From Microthyrium microscopicum (taxonomy: Eukaryota; Ascomycota; Dothideomycetes; Microthyriales; Microthyriaceae), in contig MU004230.1 of the NCBI GenBank assembly GCA_010405405.1, positions 1,447,744-1,511,743 of the forward strand: a stretch of DNA of 64,000 nt. The letters run 5' to 3'. A program made the position numbers and the translations under genes. Of the stretch, positions 23,201 to 33,162 are shown piece after piece. Position 1 is the first letter of the stretch; every line of letters begins with the position of its first letter. A model generated the notes under the pieces. It worked only from the letters and a program-made list of their open reading frames with translations, was not told the DNA's origin and made no database searches.

Positions 23201-25089
23201 AGCTGCTCGCCATCAGCTGAAGCACTACTACGTTCATAGGCAGGTGCTGTCCGCGTTTCAGCGAACAGCCCACTATCATCCTCGCGTCGTGACAGATCAA
23301 CGTGCTCCTCAAGCTCCTCAGCAGGTCGCACAAATAGCGTCTTGCCTACACGGCTCATCTTGACCTGGCCCGCAACGGGATCCACATACTCAGCTGGCAC
23401 TTCCTCCAGCTCAGCAGGTGGTGGTGGCAGAAGGTCAAGCGGCTGTTTGAAGAGTCGTAGTGTTGGCGCGGCATCGTAGCGTGATTTGGAGTCTATGGTG
23501 ACAATCATAACGCTTCCGCGCCATACTTCTCGCTGCCGACCTGCTGTGCTACGCGCTGAGCGGGCAGTATCACGGTATATGCCGCGAAATCGTAGCAGAG
23601 GTCCGCATTTGAGGTAGATGGGTGGGCGGAAGTACGTCTGACCAGTACGTGGGTCGATGTTGGCTTCGTAAGTTTTTGTGGGCGTTTGCTGAGCGCTTGG
23701 CGCTTTGGCGCTGCCAGCGCTGGCACGGCGGTCGCTTTCGCTCTTTTCCCACCAGGCGCGTTCGTCGGCTGCTGAGCCAGGGACTGTAGCGGGCTGTTTA
23801 GGAGGCGGTTTCAGATCGAGGTCTTCAGCTACGAGGGCGGCGGTGCCAACCTTTTGCCAGTCACTTGTAGTGAAGCCGGGGGCATAGCGGCGATGTTCGT
23901 CATTCGGGTTCCGGTGGAAAACATGTGGGAGATGGAAGCCATGCTGAGGTGGTGCTGGTTCCGCAGCGGTATCGAGACCGGAGGAGTTGAGTCGTGTGCC
24001 TTGTCGAGTGCTGTCGATTGGACTGGCTTTTGCCATTGGCGGTGTATGATACACTGAGTTGGCCAGCGGAGAAGAGTTCATTGCATCACTCGGCGCTCGC
24101 TGCGAACTCACAGGCATTACTGGTGGCGATTTAGGGCTATATGCCTCTGCAGACGCTCGTCGAGCTTGCGGTGGTTCCTTCGTCAGCCGCTTGCTACTCC
24201 GTCTTTCTGCTGGTTGTGTGTTCTCAAACTGCACTTCCTTCGCTCGTTCTCGCTCTTTAGCTCTTGAGGCCGCTGCCAATACACCAGTTCCCAGCGCGCC
24301 TTTCTGGCTGGCACTCAAGCTCCGGGACCGTCGTGCATCCTCATCCATCTGTGCTCCTCCATAAGTCATACCAAGCCCACGATCCTGCCCGCTCGCCCGA
24401 CGGTGTTCGCTGATCGCCGCACTTGCGCCTTGATGGTATTCAGCAACGCTTCCCCGCGTGTTACTAGATGGTTTGCGATCCTCGCCAATAGGTGGGCGTG
24501 GCATTAGATTTGATGTTGCGCGCTGGCCGGCCGAGTCGCGACGACTGCTGCCATTCGCTAGCGCACGCTCCATTGACTCTACACGAGCGCGCTTCTCAAG
24601 TTTCTGTAGCGGACTCCGATCTGGCACAGAGCCGCGACGATCGGTGGCCAACGGTTGGTTCAGGTCGGTATGCACGGTTGGACGCTGAGGCGCGGGTGGC
24701 AGGCGCTCTCCAGGCCGGAACTTGCCTTGCTGTTCTGGATTTGAGACTGCTCTGCGATCGCTCTGGGAGCCTGCGCGCAAATGGGAAGGTACACGGACTG
24801 TTTGAGCAGTTGGCTCGTAGGGACGGGGATTGTTTGCTGAGAGGCCTGGTGGGTAGGCTTGCTGGCGGGATGACTGACGGCGGTGGTGAGAACCAGTGTT
24901 CGAGCCGATCTGGGGTTGTATAGGCTGCTGTGCCTGGCGTTGAGCTTCCATTTGTGCATGGTGCTGTCTTCCTAGATTGCCTGTCATAGCTGCTTGATGT
25001 AGGAACGGGTCGTAGTCGGGAATGACTGGGGAGTCGTGGATTGTGGAAGTTGGGTCTTGAGGCGGTCTTTCACGCCGTCGGACGGACAT
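20275..25089 (-). CDS. PhoD-like phosphatase domain protein, 1604 aa, intronless
   Basis: A single open frame. The catalytic PhoD-like (metallophosphatase) core lies at about residues 500-1090. Signatures are LGGGDQIYMDA (about 731), NIWDDHDIMDGFGSYPDH (about 800), FLGLDCRTERARDEI and LLGGDVHLAAVGQF (about 1008), carrying the expected Asp/His metal ligands. Long, low-complexity, probably disordered arms flank it: an N-terminal 480 residues rich in Ser/Arg/Gln/Pro and a C-terminal 480 residues ending KSGWKFWRKG, an aromatic-basic tail that could touch membranes. No signal peptide is seen, so the enzyme is probably intracellular, unlike bacterial PhoD. Fungal members of this PhoD_2 type are large, and the substrate is not established here. 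The many antisense open frames are shadows of its GC-rich codons. The start codon MSVRRRERP is the first ATG of the frame. Confidence 0.9.
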   Translation of the reverse strand: MSVRRRERPPQDPTSTIHDSPVIPDYDPFLHQAAMTGNLGRQHHAQMEAQRQAQQPIQPQIGSNTGSHHRRQSSRQQAYPPGLSANNPRPYEPTAQTVRVPSHLRAGSQSDRRAVSNPEQQGKFRPGERLPPAPQRPTVHTDLNQPLATDRRGSVPDRSPLQKLEKRARVESMERALANGSSRRDSAGQRATSNLMPRPPIGEDRKPSSNTRGSVAEYHQGASAAISEHRRASGQDRGLGMTYGGAQMDEDARRSRSLSASQKGALGTGVLAAASRAKERERAKEVQFENTQPAERRSSKRLTKEPPQARRASAEAYSPKSPPVMPVSSQRAPSDAMNSSPLANSVYHTPPMAKASPIDSTRQGTRLNSSGLDTAAEPAPPQHGFHLPHVFHRNPNDEHRRYAPGFTTSDWQKVGTAALVAEDLDLKPPPKQPATVPGSAADERAWWEKSESDRRASAGSAKAPSAQQTPTKTYEANIDPRTGQTYFRPPIYLKCGPLLRFRGIYRDTARSARSTAGRQREVWRGSVMIVTIDSKSRYDAAPTLRLFKQPLDLLPPPPAELEEVPAEYVDPVAGQVKMSRVGKTLFVRPAEELEEHVDLSRREDDSGLFAETRTAPAYERSSASADGEQLGKVREVRGERLYAERGVTFWKFNIEVELGAIQQRIAYRINRGPAMGFYVPGRGENMNIMFHSCNGFSLAIDSNEFGGPDPLWRDVLNSHQTRPFHVMLGGGDQIYMDAATRQTTLFKQWTELKNPHHKNHAPFTREMQEELEVFYLNRYAMWFSAGFFGMANSQIPMVNIWDDHDIMDGFGSYPDHTMSSPVFTGVGAVAFKYYMLFQHQTIPEETEAQEPSWLLGAQPGPYIHQKSRSVFMNLGPSVAFLGLDCRTERARDEIISADTWERVFDRLERDLVKGETKHLVVLLGVPIAYPRLNFLENVLTSRAMDPLKMIGRTGMLGGFVNKFDGGVEILDDLDDHWTAKHHKDERNWFVQELQRVAAVKSVRVTLLGGDVHLAAVGQFFSPRKMGIPKDRDHRYMPNICSSAIVNSPPGDMLADVLNKRNKVHHLDELTDEDMIAMFPTDVDGKPRNNKRLLPRRNWCSIREYLPSDTPPPSPNPGDMPPTPYSNSIATSQASDASLPRSRRSSFSSMRGAITRRLSGRKTKAPPIAYYNNPDHKQPPHRRTTSADAILARPGSNDGSYFPNASTENAPGRRSISSTTGSARPNTFQRRPTDLSVHAAGPIDLEGGLDVRLNVENARGDPAGTTTDYRLLVPALVFTGEVPRPLTPNRRKRRWSLFGKRESRRPSMSDSGSASGSEADAHNPPPRGVQSSTLGGWADGHGHGQAQSQAGDDASMHDIGVVGHTPSLNRNPSLSRPAQRSASGPANPNGPANPNISHNSNQASGARNGGLSRKPVPGPQEHHHPPNHSHSRSISQPLGRTGTGSSYPPPTSASPKPRQASASAAPQPPTYPSQNRPPRHQHRGDPYADDYAEADTYDQDAYMDPAAAEHAYYADSIGSEADTDAGITVLPGRRGTQQQQGGRVSDGDFSYGRSRGDPHDDRVYGGRDDGRGKIGEDGYYEAESPGVGGSGGGRRKSGWKFWRKG

Positions 25090-26669
25090 GTTGCTGAGAT
25101 AATCCGTGATGAACGAAGGTATAGTGGGCGCGAGGCGAAGGTAGAAGTTTATAGGACGACAAACGGTATGCGAGGTTTAACTGGAGGCTGGTTAGCTTTA
25201 GGCTCGAGATGCAGGTAGAGGGATGCGCACCAGCTATCAAGCTTCGTACCTTTAATGTCTCGGTCGGTGAAGGGATAGCAATAACGAGAGACACTGAAAG
25301 TTCCTATTCCCAGAGCTGTGCTCTTGTTGTAGCTTTTGTACCTCTCTCGCGTGTTTTTGGGGTTGTTGGGCTATTAGTGTCTACTGCCAGCCACTCTACT
25401 CGAGGCCGACTGAAATAAGCTCGAACCACCAGTTCACAGCTCTCTGGCAACGAGAGATCCCAAATTAACAGAAATTGGCAGAAGCCAGACAGCTCAGAAA
25501 TGGAGGTGGAGGGTTTGGCGAGCTGAAGTGCGGAGAGATTTGAAAAGCGGAGGGAGTGGAGCTGTCAGAAGCAGAGGTTGAGTCTGACAATGGACTTTGT
25601 GCAACTTTTAACAGTATGAAGTCCAAGTAGACGAATCAAATGCAGATACAGTTCTCAAAGTCCAACATGTGTATCACCCAGCCTCCTGGAGTTCGGTAGA
25701 GCAGCCCAAAAGTTCAAAGCGTGGGAATCAAAGACAAGAAAAAAGCAAAATCACCACTAAACCTCAACGCCATAAAAAAAGGTTGGAAACTGTAGAATTC
25801 TTGATTCCCATAAATGATTGTTTTCACTTTTCACAGCAAGTTCATGAACTACGACCCCCGTCTACTACAGGTCTAATTCCAGGTTTCCAACAGGTATTAC
25901 CCGTCTGCCCGTTCTCCAACAAACCGGGCCCCCATGCTTCGGATTCTCCCAGTCTTTCTACGGTGTAGAATGGCCAATGAATACTTCGCTAAATCCTTCT
26001 GTGAACCGTAACACGACAAATTCCTTGTCCGTCGGCCATGCGTTTGCTTCCTCGGGAAAAGCGCCACTGTTCTGCGTGCTCGAGGCGGAAAACTGCCAAA
26101 AGTGCAGCAGGTGGCTGGTCTCGCGTGCGGCAATGTCTGCAGACTGCGACCCAGTTCTAGTGGCCGTTTACTGCCAGCCGCCTTGCTTGATTGTTGCGTA
26201 AACTTGCGTTTGGAAAGGGAGAGTGCATGATGCTAGGGTGCAGTAATTTTAGATAGTTTAATGCAGTAGTTGGGATTTCATTTCGGGTGTTGTATTACGA
26301 TTTACATGACAGTGGTTGTTGGTTGGTTGGCTGACAAGTGACAACGAACGCTTACCCATGTGCTCCTGTTCATGATATCAATTGATAGCTCGTAGACCAG
26401 AAGGTAGCCTATAATGAATTGGTTCCAACTAGTCTTGCGCGTTTCTGTATATCATGTTGCTTTTATCTGACAGTTCTGGAACATCTACGGTGAGCGTCTG
26501 AAATGCTTTCAAGAACCACAGTGCATTGAGTCAATCAGAGTCTGCATCAATTCATTTCAAGTAATGGATTATCAATATGCACTTGACAAATGGTCCTACA
26601 AGTGCTAAACACCCCAAAAACACACAATTAATACTATACAACAGTGTACTTTTCCTTCTCTTTTTCCAT
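25090..26669. other. 1.58-kb intergenic region
   Basis: The promoter and 5' UTR of the PhoD-like gene occupy the left part. The right part precedes the 3' end of the U2AF65 gene. Frames such as 25669-25968 lack homology and codon character. Nothing structured was found. Confidence 0.5.
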
Positions 26670-28577
26670 CTACCAGGCATTCACGTCAAAGTATTCCTAT
26701 AGAGTCGTTAGTTTGCAATTATCATCCACAATTGTTGTAAGACTTACCTCGCCAAAATATGTAACCACCACCGTCCGATCAGCAAACTTGCGACCAGCCA
26801 ACGACGTCAACGCCTTGCCCGCCGCTTCCATCGTCTCAAACTTCACAAAGATCTTGCCCACTCCTGGATTAAGGCGCGTGCCAGTTGGTCGCGGTATCTT
26901 GACATCCTCTACACCACCAAACTTTCCGCACTCTTCTTTGACATCTTCCATGATTTCGAGATATTCATCGTTGTCCATGAGTTCGTCGGCTGTAACCATG
27001 TTGAGAAGTTGCAGGACGCGGCCTTCTCGAAGGTCGTCGGAGCGTGTGCCAGCCATGAGAGACATGGCATTGACGCTCATTTCGACACCGGTGACTTGTT
27101 GGACGCCGACAGAAGCAAGTTGGACACGGAGCTTTTCGGCGCCAAGAGTCATGCCGTTAAGACTTTCGACAGCGATGGTGGTGGTTGCGGGGTCAGCATA
27201 TTCGCAGAAAGCGATACCCTGGAGATATATTAGTAAGTTCAGAGTACATGGGACGGTTAACTTACTCGTGATTGTTCTGTGCTTGTATCTTTGACGAGAA
27301 CCAGTCCCTTGAGTGCGCCAAAAGCTGTCAGCAGGTCGGTGAGTTGGGCTTCGTCAATGTAGACAGGGACGTGTGATATCGAGATTTTGTTGGGCGAGTC
27401 CTTGACACTGTTGGAAATAAGTCCTTCCATCTGTTCACTGTCGTCGATGCCAGGCGCGATGTAATCTTGAGGGCGCTTGATTTTAAGTCCTTTGGAACTG
27501 CCATTTGCCGCACCATTTGATTCATCGGACGCTTCCATGTCTGTTCCATCAAATACTAGAGCAACAGTAGCATCTTCAGGTTGTCGGAATTCCACCATGC
27601 CATAATGACGATCCTTGGAAATCATACCAGATAGACATGGGTCGTGACCTTGGATGACATTCATGCCATTGAGTTGAAGATTGAAGAACTCCACTAAGCT
27701 CTCATCGGTAGCACTTTTGGGAATGTTATAAATGAAGAGGCGCTTTGACTGTCGCGCATTTGAAGGTTTGAGAGCAGCTGCACTGGCTGCCTGATCTGGC
27801 TGATTCATGAAAGCTTGGAGCTTCGTAGGATCCATAACTTGTTGACGCGGTGCACCAGGAAGTGGAAACATGCCGGACAGCTTGGCCTGTTCTGCAGTGA
27901 CATTCTCGTAGCCCACTGGCTTGATATCCCATTGTGTCATCCGTCTCTTCTTGTCGAGGACAGACACAATATCAGTCAGATCTGGTGTAGGTTCCTTCTT
28001 CTTAGGCGGTGGTGATGCACTACGTTTGCGCTCGCCCTGTCCAGGTCCTCCCGGAGGTCCTCTACCACCGCCACGCTCTCGTCGGTCGTTGCCATGATCC
28101 CGTCTTCTATCGTGATCCCGTCGGTCGCCTCTATCGCCGCCGCCAGCTCCACGGTCATCACGTCTTGCTCCACGATCTCGGTCCCAGCCTCCACGCTCCT
28201 GGCCCCGGTCAGCTCCTCTATCGCTTCCTCGGTAACGCTCTTCCCGTTCACGTTCCCTATTGTTGCGACTGGATGAGTAGGTATCGACTTCGTAGTCTCG
28301 TTCGCGACGACTGCTGCGGTGTTCAGGCGAGCGTGAGCGTCTTCGTTCGCGATGTCCACGGTCTCGATCTCGACGTTCATCGCGCTAGATATTTGTTAGC
28401 CTGAGGATTTCTCTACTTGTGGAAACGACTTGCATATCCTCCGTCGCGACGAGAGCCTCCTCCATGTCGATCATCTAAAATCATGGTTAGTGGTTCCGGT
28501 GACAAGGTCTTGGACGGCGACCTTGTCGTACCTCTTCCTCGAGCTCCTCCACCTCCTGCACGCTCATCTCCGTTCAT
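26670..28577 (-). CDS. U2AF2: Splicing factor U2AF large subunit (U2AF65)
   Basis: Minus-strand exons 28577-28532, 28474-28434, 28384-27266, 27218-26748 and 26696-26670 give 567 residues. The N-terminus is rich in RD/RE/RGG (an RS-like domain, with HRERRRSRSPEHRSSRRE) and followed by a Pro/Lys segment (SASPPPKKKEPTPD) and the U2AF35-binding-type region (KKRRMTQWDIKPVGYENVT). RRM1 begins near 245 (RLFIYNIPKSATDESLVEFF), RRM2 near 363 (ISISHVPVYIDEAQLTDLL), and a C-terminal UHM spans about 470-560 (VLQLLNMVTADEL...GVGKIFVKFETMEAAGKAL). The last exon of nine codons supplies EYFDVNAW, the conserved end of the UHM, which the unspliced frame lacks. The protein binds the polypyrimidine tract and contacts U2AF35 and SF1. 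Intron 2 (28433-28385) uses a GC donor. It is divergent from OGG1. Confidence 0.95.
28385..28433 (-). other. GC-AG intron in U2AF65
   Basis: The 49-bp intron has donor GGATAT|GCAAGT and acceptor ATCTAG|CGC, in phase 0, joining ...RRDGGY to RDERRDRDRG. Reading through gives a TAG within nine codons. No GT donor keeps the arginine-rich frame. Confidence 0.7.
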
Positions 28578-28972
28578 GTCTTGTTGAATTGTTGAATTGT
28601 TGACTTCGACGGGTATTTATCTTTTAATAACAAGAAGAGCGGTATGAAAAGAGGAGGACAATTGGGATGCGCGATGGTAGATAATTGAAGAGGGTCGAGG
28701 TTGTGAATCTTTTGCTGTTGCTTCCTGCTTGTTCCAAACACTTTCTGATCTTTTGGCGCTAGTCTCAAGCTCAGACCCTGGTGGATCAAAGTTACTCCGC
28801 TCTCTGCCAAGGCCCCATTAAAGCCTAACGCGCAAGCACGTGGTTTTCGCGATTGTCAACGCGTCTAGCGCCAGATCAAGTCGCGTCTTGCCACTTACTT
28901 CCTTTTCGAGATTTCAAGATCTTGACATTGGAATTTCTCATTCTACCTCTTGTTACCGTTTTCTTTAATAAA
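28578..28972. promoter_or_regulatory. Divergent promoter between U2AF65 and OGG1
   Basis: This 395-bp interval lies between the two start codons. No clear TATA box is visible; there are several short pyrimidine tracts. Transcription of the two genes is probably initiated within it on opposite strands. Confidence 0.5.
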
Positions 28973-30200
28973 ATGATTGCAATGGAGGCCTGGAAAAAGC
29001 TCCCAGTCAGCTTAACTGAGTTGTGTATAGACACCACACTACGATGCGGCCAGTCCTTCAGGTATGTACGTCTTTCCCCTATGCAAGCCATACTTCTAAC
29101 CACCATGTAGATGGAGACAATTGACTCCAAATGAATGGTCTATGACCCTCCACGGTCGTATTCTAAGCTTCAAACAAGACGAATCTCACCTCCACTATCG
29201 CGCTATTTTCCCTGCAGCTGCTCTACCAACGCCTCCATCATCCGATGCTAACGACTCGGACGACACCCTCGCTCTCGTCAAGCACTACTTCAACCTCAAG
29301 CCAAATCTCAGCGCTCTATACGCAAACTGGGCTGCATCTGATACCAACTTTCGCGCCAAAGCACCCCGCTTTACCGGCGTCCGCATACTCCAGCAAGATG
29401 CTTGGGAAGCTTTGCTAGGCTTCATATGTTCGTCTAACAATAACATTTCCCGCATCTCTCAGATGGTTCACAACCTCTGTCGGCACTATGGGCCATTCCT
29501 AGGCCATTTAGGCGATGAGCCAATGCATGATTTCCCAACCCCGGCAGAACTCGCAGTACCCGGTGTCGAGCAACGACTCCGCGAGCTTGGTTTCGGGTAC
29601 CGCGCAAAATATATCGCACGCACTGCACAAATGGTTCACGAGCGTGGGCTGCCTTGGCTAAATGGGCTACGCAATCCTGCGCCCCCATGTACATCTATAT
29701 CTGAAGCCGTAGAAGCGGGTGGGCGCCCTGGCTACCGCGAAGCACATGCTGCGCTCTTAGAACTGCAGGGCGTAGGGCCCAAAGTAGCAGACTGCGTATG
29801 TCTGATGGGTTTAGGCTGGGGTGAGGCAGTGCCGGTGGACACACATGTGTGGCAAATTGCGGTGCGGGACTACAAGTTTGGCAAAGGAAAGCAGACGAGT
29901 TTGACAAAGGCGACGTATGATGCTGTGGCAGACAAGTTTCGCGCGCTTTGGGGGATGGAAGCCGGGTGGGCGCAGAGCGTGCTGTTTACGGCGAATCTGA
30001 GGGCCTTCAAGGGGCAGTTGATGAAGAAAGAGGAGGTTGTTCAGGAAGAGACGGTGGTGAAAGTTGAGGATGGAGGGGGGAAGATTATGGTGAAGACGGA
30101 GAAGAGGCGAGTGAAGCGAGAACTCGAGGATGAGGGAATTGTTGACGTCAAGATTGAGACGAGTACCATCACGAGGACTAAGAGACGGAGAAGGAATTAA
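28973..30200 (+). CDS. OGG1: 8-oxoguanine DNA glycosylase
   Basis: Exons 28973-29061 and 29111-30200 (49-bp intron) give 392 residues. The join restores LRCGQSFRWRQLTPNEW, the conserved OGG1 N-domain motif. The HhH-GPD core includes SSNNNISRISQMV and the hairpin ELQGVGPKVADCVCLMGL, with catalytic Lys near 254, followed by VPVDTHVWQIA, whose Asp near 273 is the second catalytic residue. The enzyme excises 8-oxoG opposite C and cleaves the abasic site by beta-elimination. The C-terminal 60 residues are highly charged (repeated KKEEVVQEE, EKRRVKRELEDE), ending KRRRRN, a likely nuclear localisation signal. A second in-frame ATG nine bases downstream (MEAWKKLPVS) could also start translation. The stop lies 70 bp from that of the convergent HET gene. 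Confidence 0.95.
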
Positions 30201-30270
30201 GATGAAAAAGATGAAAGCCCCTTGCAAAAGAGTGCAAATATGCTCTATTCTAATCGAAGGGTCGACCAAT

Positions 30271-32295
30271 CTATCCCAAAATCAAATCGACCGGCCTTGA
30301 ATCACAACTTTCCCACACGTCTTTGGCTATACGCCCTGCGGCCCTTCTATAAGCAACATCTCCCTTGCGCTCAATCCACAGAACATTATAGAAGTGATAT
30401 TCCGTACCGTTTCTGGGACGCTCCTTGCAACGCCATTCCACCAAGCCGTGGACTTCGTGCGCTGGCTCCTTTTCTGGGCCATGACCGACCGAGACTGCGA
30501 CAAGCTCGATACTCCTGCCAACATCTTTGGCATCTTCCCTTTGGTGGAGACGTACGACTCCACTCCATTTCCCAGACTCGTCTCGAATTTCATACCACGG
30601 TCCAATCCATTCGATATCTTCCTCATCTTCCCATGAGGTAGCGCCAAGTTGAAAAATAGCACTTTGAGTCTTACAAAACAGCATTGAAGGCTCTCGAGAG
30701 AGTGAGAAGTCTTCATTTTTGAGCTGAGGACTGTCCCGAAGTGGCAACTTTGGGGAATCCAGACCAGTCATCGTATACCAGTCTACTAGGTTGCCAACGT
30801 GTAAACTATGTAGCTCCATAACTTCCGGGTCGAGCAGTCGCTTTCCATTGTACTTGACATTCATTTTACCCGCCCAACCCATCCACGACCAACTAGGAGG
30901 GCTATTTTCTTCTTTCTCTGCTTTCCTACGGTAAACATCCAGTTCCAGCGGAACCCAGGCCATCATCTCATCGAAGAATCCGACCGACATCCCGTTTATG
31001 AAGCCTTCTGGATATACTCGTCCAAGAACACGCTGATAACCACAGAAGGCTGGAAATGCGTCCTCATTTCGCCCAAGCTTCCGCTTGCAGTAGTCATTGA
31101 TGATGTCGTTGAGCTCATAAAGGCCTGGGTTTGGTAGATCCTCCACAATAACAGGCTTTTCTCTGGCCGGCTTGTGCCGGGCGTCTTCACAATGACCACC
31201 GTCGCGACACTCCCATCGTACGCTATCGTCCTCGAAAATCAAACGTCTACGTCCGAACCTGTACTCCTGAAAGGTCCATCCACGGGAGGAATATACGTTG
31301 GACCGAGTGGTATTCAGGGCAATGTCAAGCAGAGTAGATCTCATAAGCCGTTCCCCGCTGATAGTCACGACCTCTTGATTCCATGACCGGGGCCTAGTGA
31401 ACGGAAACCCATGTAATCCGTAGCCTGCATTACTTCCTTGACCAGCGATGATGGTCAGGCACGCTGAAGCATAGATCTCCGCCATCTTTGGCAATTCAAT
31501 GCTCTTCATAACATTATCATCTTGCATAACGCACAGAGAATCGACCCAAAGGTAGCGCTCTCCAAGTACCCGAGTCAGCTCTATGGCGTCTCTGATGGTA
31601 GCTGGCAGCTTGTCGCCATATTCTGTTCCTATCGATAGTGCTCCTGGCTTTCGAAGTGCTTCAGATATGCCTTTTTCGTTGCGGAACCAGTATGGTTCAC
31701 CCGGTTCTGGAACGCCCCAGCAATAACTTAATGCAACAAAGTCTCCCTCCGATTTGCTGGAATCGACTATGCAGCGCTCTCGGACATCAATCAAAAGCAA
31801 TGGTCGGACTGGGTCGCCTTTCGTCAGGCTACGCTGAAACCGACACTGCTCATGATCTCTCTCGCATTGCAGTTTCCAGCGTTCAAGCAACGTTATGTCA
31901 ATGAAATTCTCATCGACGAGAATTCCTAGTCCGTGATGGTCCAGTTCGTCCTCGCGATACACTATTTGCTGGTCTAGCTTCAAGGCGAATTCTACGCCAT
32001 TATTGACAATGAGGAAGTCTATCGTGGTCCTTTGAGGAAACTTGTAAATTATAAGCATTCTCGTGTCGTCTGTTCTTTGTCCAAATGGCGGATCTTCGTT
32101 CCCTTCATCCTGTAATTTTTGATCGAACTTGATCAACGCTGGAAGGAGCAAGGGCGTGTGATCTGGACAAGCGTTTGAGACTGGTAGGACTTCAGATACC
32201 GGACCTAATTCTAACCTGTGTTGTTCTTCCTCAGAAAGTAGAAATGTGTCTAGGATTTGGGTACAATGTTTGCAACTTAGGGATAGGTGCTCCAT
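30271..32295 (-). CDS. HET (heterokaryon incompatibility) domain protein
   Basis: Single-exon gene; the first ATG of the frame is at 32295, giving 674 residues. The HET domain lies at about residues 185-330, with blocks FVALSYCWGVPE, KLPATIRDAIELTRVLGERYLWVDSLCV and EIYASACLTIIAGQG. It opens with a Cys-pair region (SCKHCTQIL) and has no C-terminal WD, TPR or NACHT module. The C-terminal half has the usual Trp-rich segments of long solo-HET proteins (SRGWTFQEYRFGRRRL, WSWMGWAGKMN). HET domains trigger cell death in fungal non-self recognition when paired with partner alleles; most solo-HET genes have no known partner. It sits at the left edge of the accessory-like 30-37 kb segment. Confidence 0.93.
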   Translation of the reverse strand: MEHLSLSCKHCTQILDTFLLSEEEQHRLELGPVSEVLPVSNACPDHTPLLLPALIKFDQKLQDEGNEDPPFGQRTDDTRMLIIYKFPQRTTIDFLIVNNGVEFALKLDQQIVYREDELDHHGLGILVDENFIDITLLERWKLQCERDHEQCRFQRSLTKGDPVRPLLLIDVRERCIVDSSKSEGDFVALSYCWGVPEPGEPYWFRNEKGISEALRKPGALSIGTEYGDKLPATIRDAIELTRVLGERYLWVDSLCVMQDDNVMKSIELPKMAEIYASACLTIIAGQGSNAGYGLHGFPFTRPRSWNQEVVTISGERLMRSTLLDIALNTTRSNVYSSRGWTFQEYRFGRRRLIFEDDSVRWECRDGGHCEDARHKPAREKPVIVEDLPNPGLYELNDIINDYCKRKLGRNEDAFPAFCGYQRVLGRVYPEGFINGMSVGFFDEMMAWVPLELDVYRRKAEKEENSPPSWSWMGWAGKMNVKYNGKRLLDPEVMELHSLHVGNLVDWYTMTGLDSPKLPLRDSPQLKNEDFSLSREPSMLFCKTQSAIFQLGATSWEDEEDIEWIGPWYEIRDESGKWSGVVRLHQREDAKDVGRSIELVAVSVGHGPEKEPAHEVHGLVEWRCKERPRNGTEYHFYNVLWIERKGDVAYRRAAGRIAKDVWESCDSRPVDLILG

Positions 32296-32906
32296 AATTG
32301 GCGCCGTCACTGCTTTCCATTCAGTTCAAACTAACTTCGATCCGTCGGTAGCACTCAGTTTGATGTTGACCTGAAAACAGAGATATGTCGTTGGCAAATA
32401 TACCACGACGTGAAGCAACAAATAGTACTCAATCCCATCAAGGAGCTATCCGCTAATATACTTCGTCCAATCCGAGACCATTCGCCAATAACCCTAGTAT
32501 TACCAGGTATAACGATCGCCGAAACGACGCCGGCCCTAGACTTTATATGCCTTAAACAGACAGCGGATTCTTAGCCACAGTCCACGGAATCTAATTATAT
32601 TTGAGACTACTCCAGTAGTGCCTTGCAATCATGGCTGTGCCTCGATCCAACCTTCCCCAGCTGTGATATCATGTCCCATCCTCCAGCATCACTGGGTCTT
32701 CTCCACATCCTTAAATCCTACCACCAGGCTCAATCGTCTATTTTCAGCACAGCCTCGATCCCACTCAGTCTCTCCTTAGATATGCAGTCTGGTCACTCAT
32801 TATATAGCACATAGCTGTGATGGGTCTTCTTCATCTTGTTTTCAGCGGTACAGTCTTAGTCCTTTTAAATCAATACCTAACATACCGATCCCGCGCCTCA
32901 AATCCA
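32296..32906. other. Intergenic, HET promoter and secreted-protein promoter
   Basis: No gene is visible. A TATATAGC motif at 32801-32808 lies about 100 bp before the start codon of the small secreted protein and is a plausible TATA box for it. Confidence 0.5.
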
Positions 32907-33162
32907 ATGTACTCTCTTCGCTTCTTCCTTCTCATGATACTTGGAATGCTTGGATCTGGGGCTATAGCGATTCCCCCAGCATCAGATCCAGTAAGATTTC
33001 ATTGTTTTTCTTCGTTCCTGAGAACTAATTTGTTCATAGTACTGTATAGGGCTAGATCAATGCCGGGACGGCAATAAGCTAGGCACTTGTATCAGAACAA
33101 AATGTTCATCAAAGGGTGGCGGTTGCTCGATTGTTAGGCCCGGCCAAGCTCGGTGCTGGTAG
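32907..33162 (+). CDS. Small secreted cysteine-rich protein (candidate effector), 68 aa
   Basis: Exons 32907-32990 and 33040-33162 flank a 49-bp intron with donor GTAAGA and acceptor CATAG, in phase 0. The product is 68 residues. Residues 1-21 form a clear signal peptide (MYSLRFFLLMILGMLGSGAIA), with likely cleavage after AIA. The mature 47 residues hold six cysteines at 30, 36, 45, 50, 57 and 67 (CX5CX8CX4CX6CX9C), suggesting three disulfides, and end in Cys-Trp. Size, signal peptide and an even Cys count are the usual marks of fungal apoplastic effectors or antimicrobial-type peptides. I do not recognise the family and claim no activity. The second exon has no ATG, so simple ORF scanning misses it. 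A TATA-like site lies about 100 bp upstream. Confidence 0.68.
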
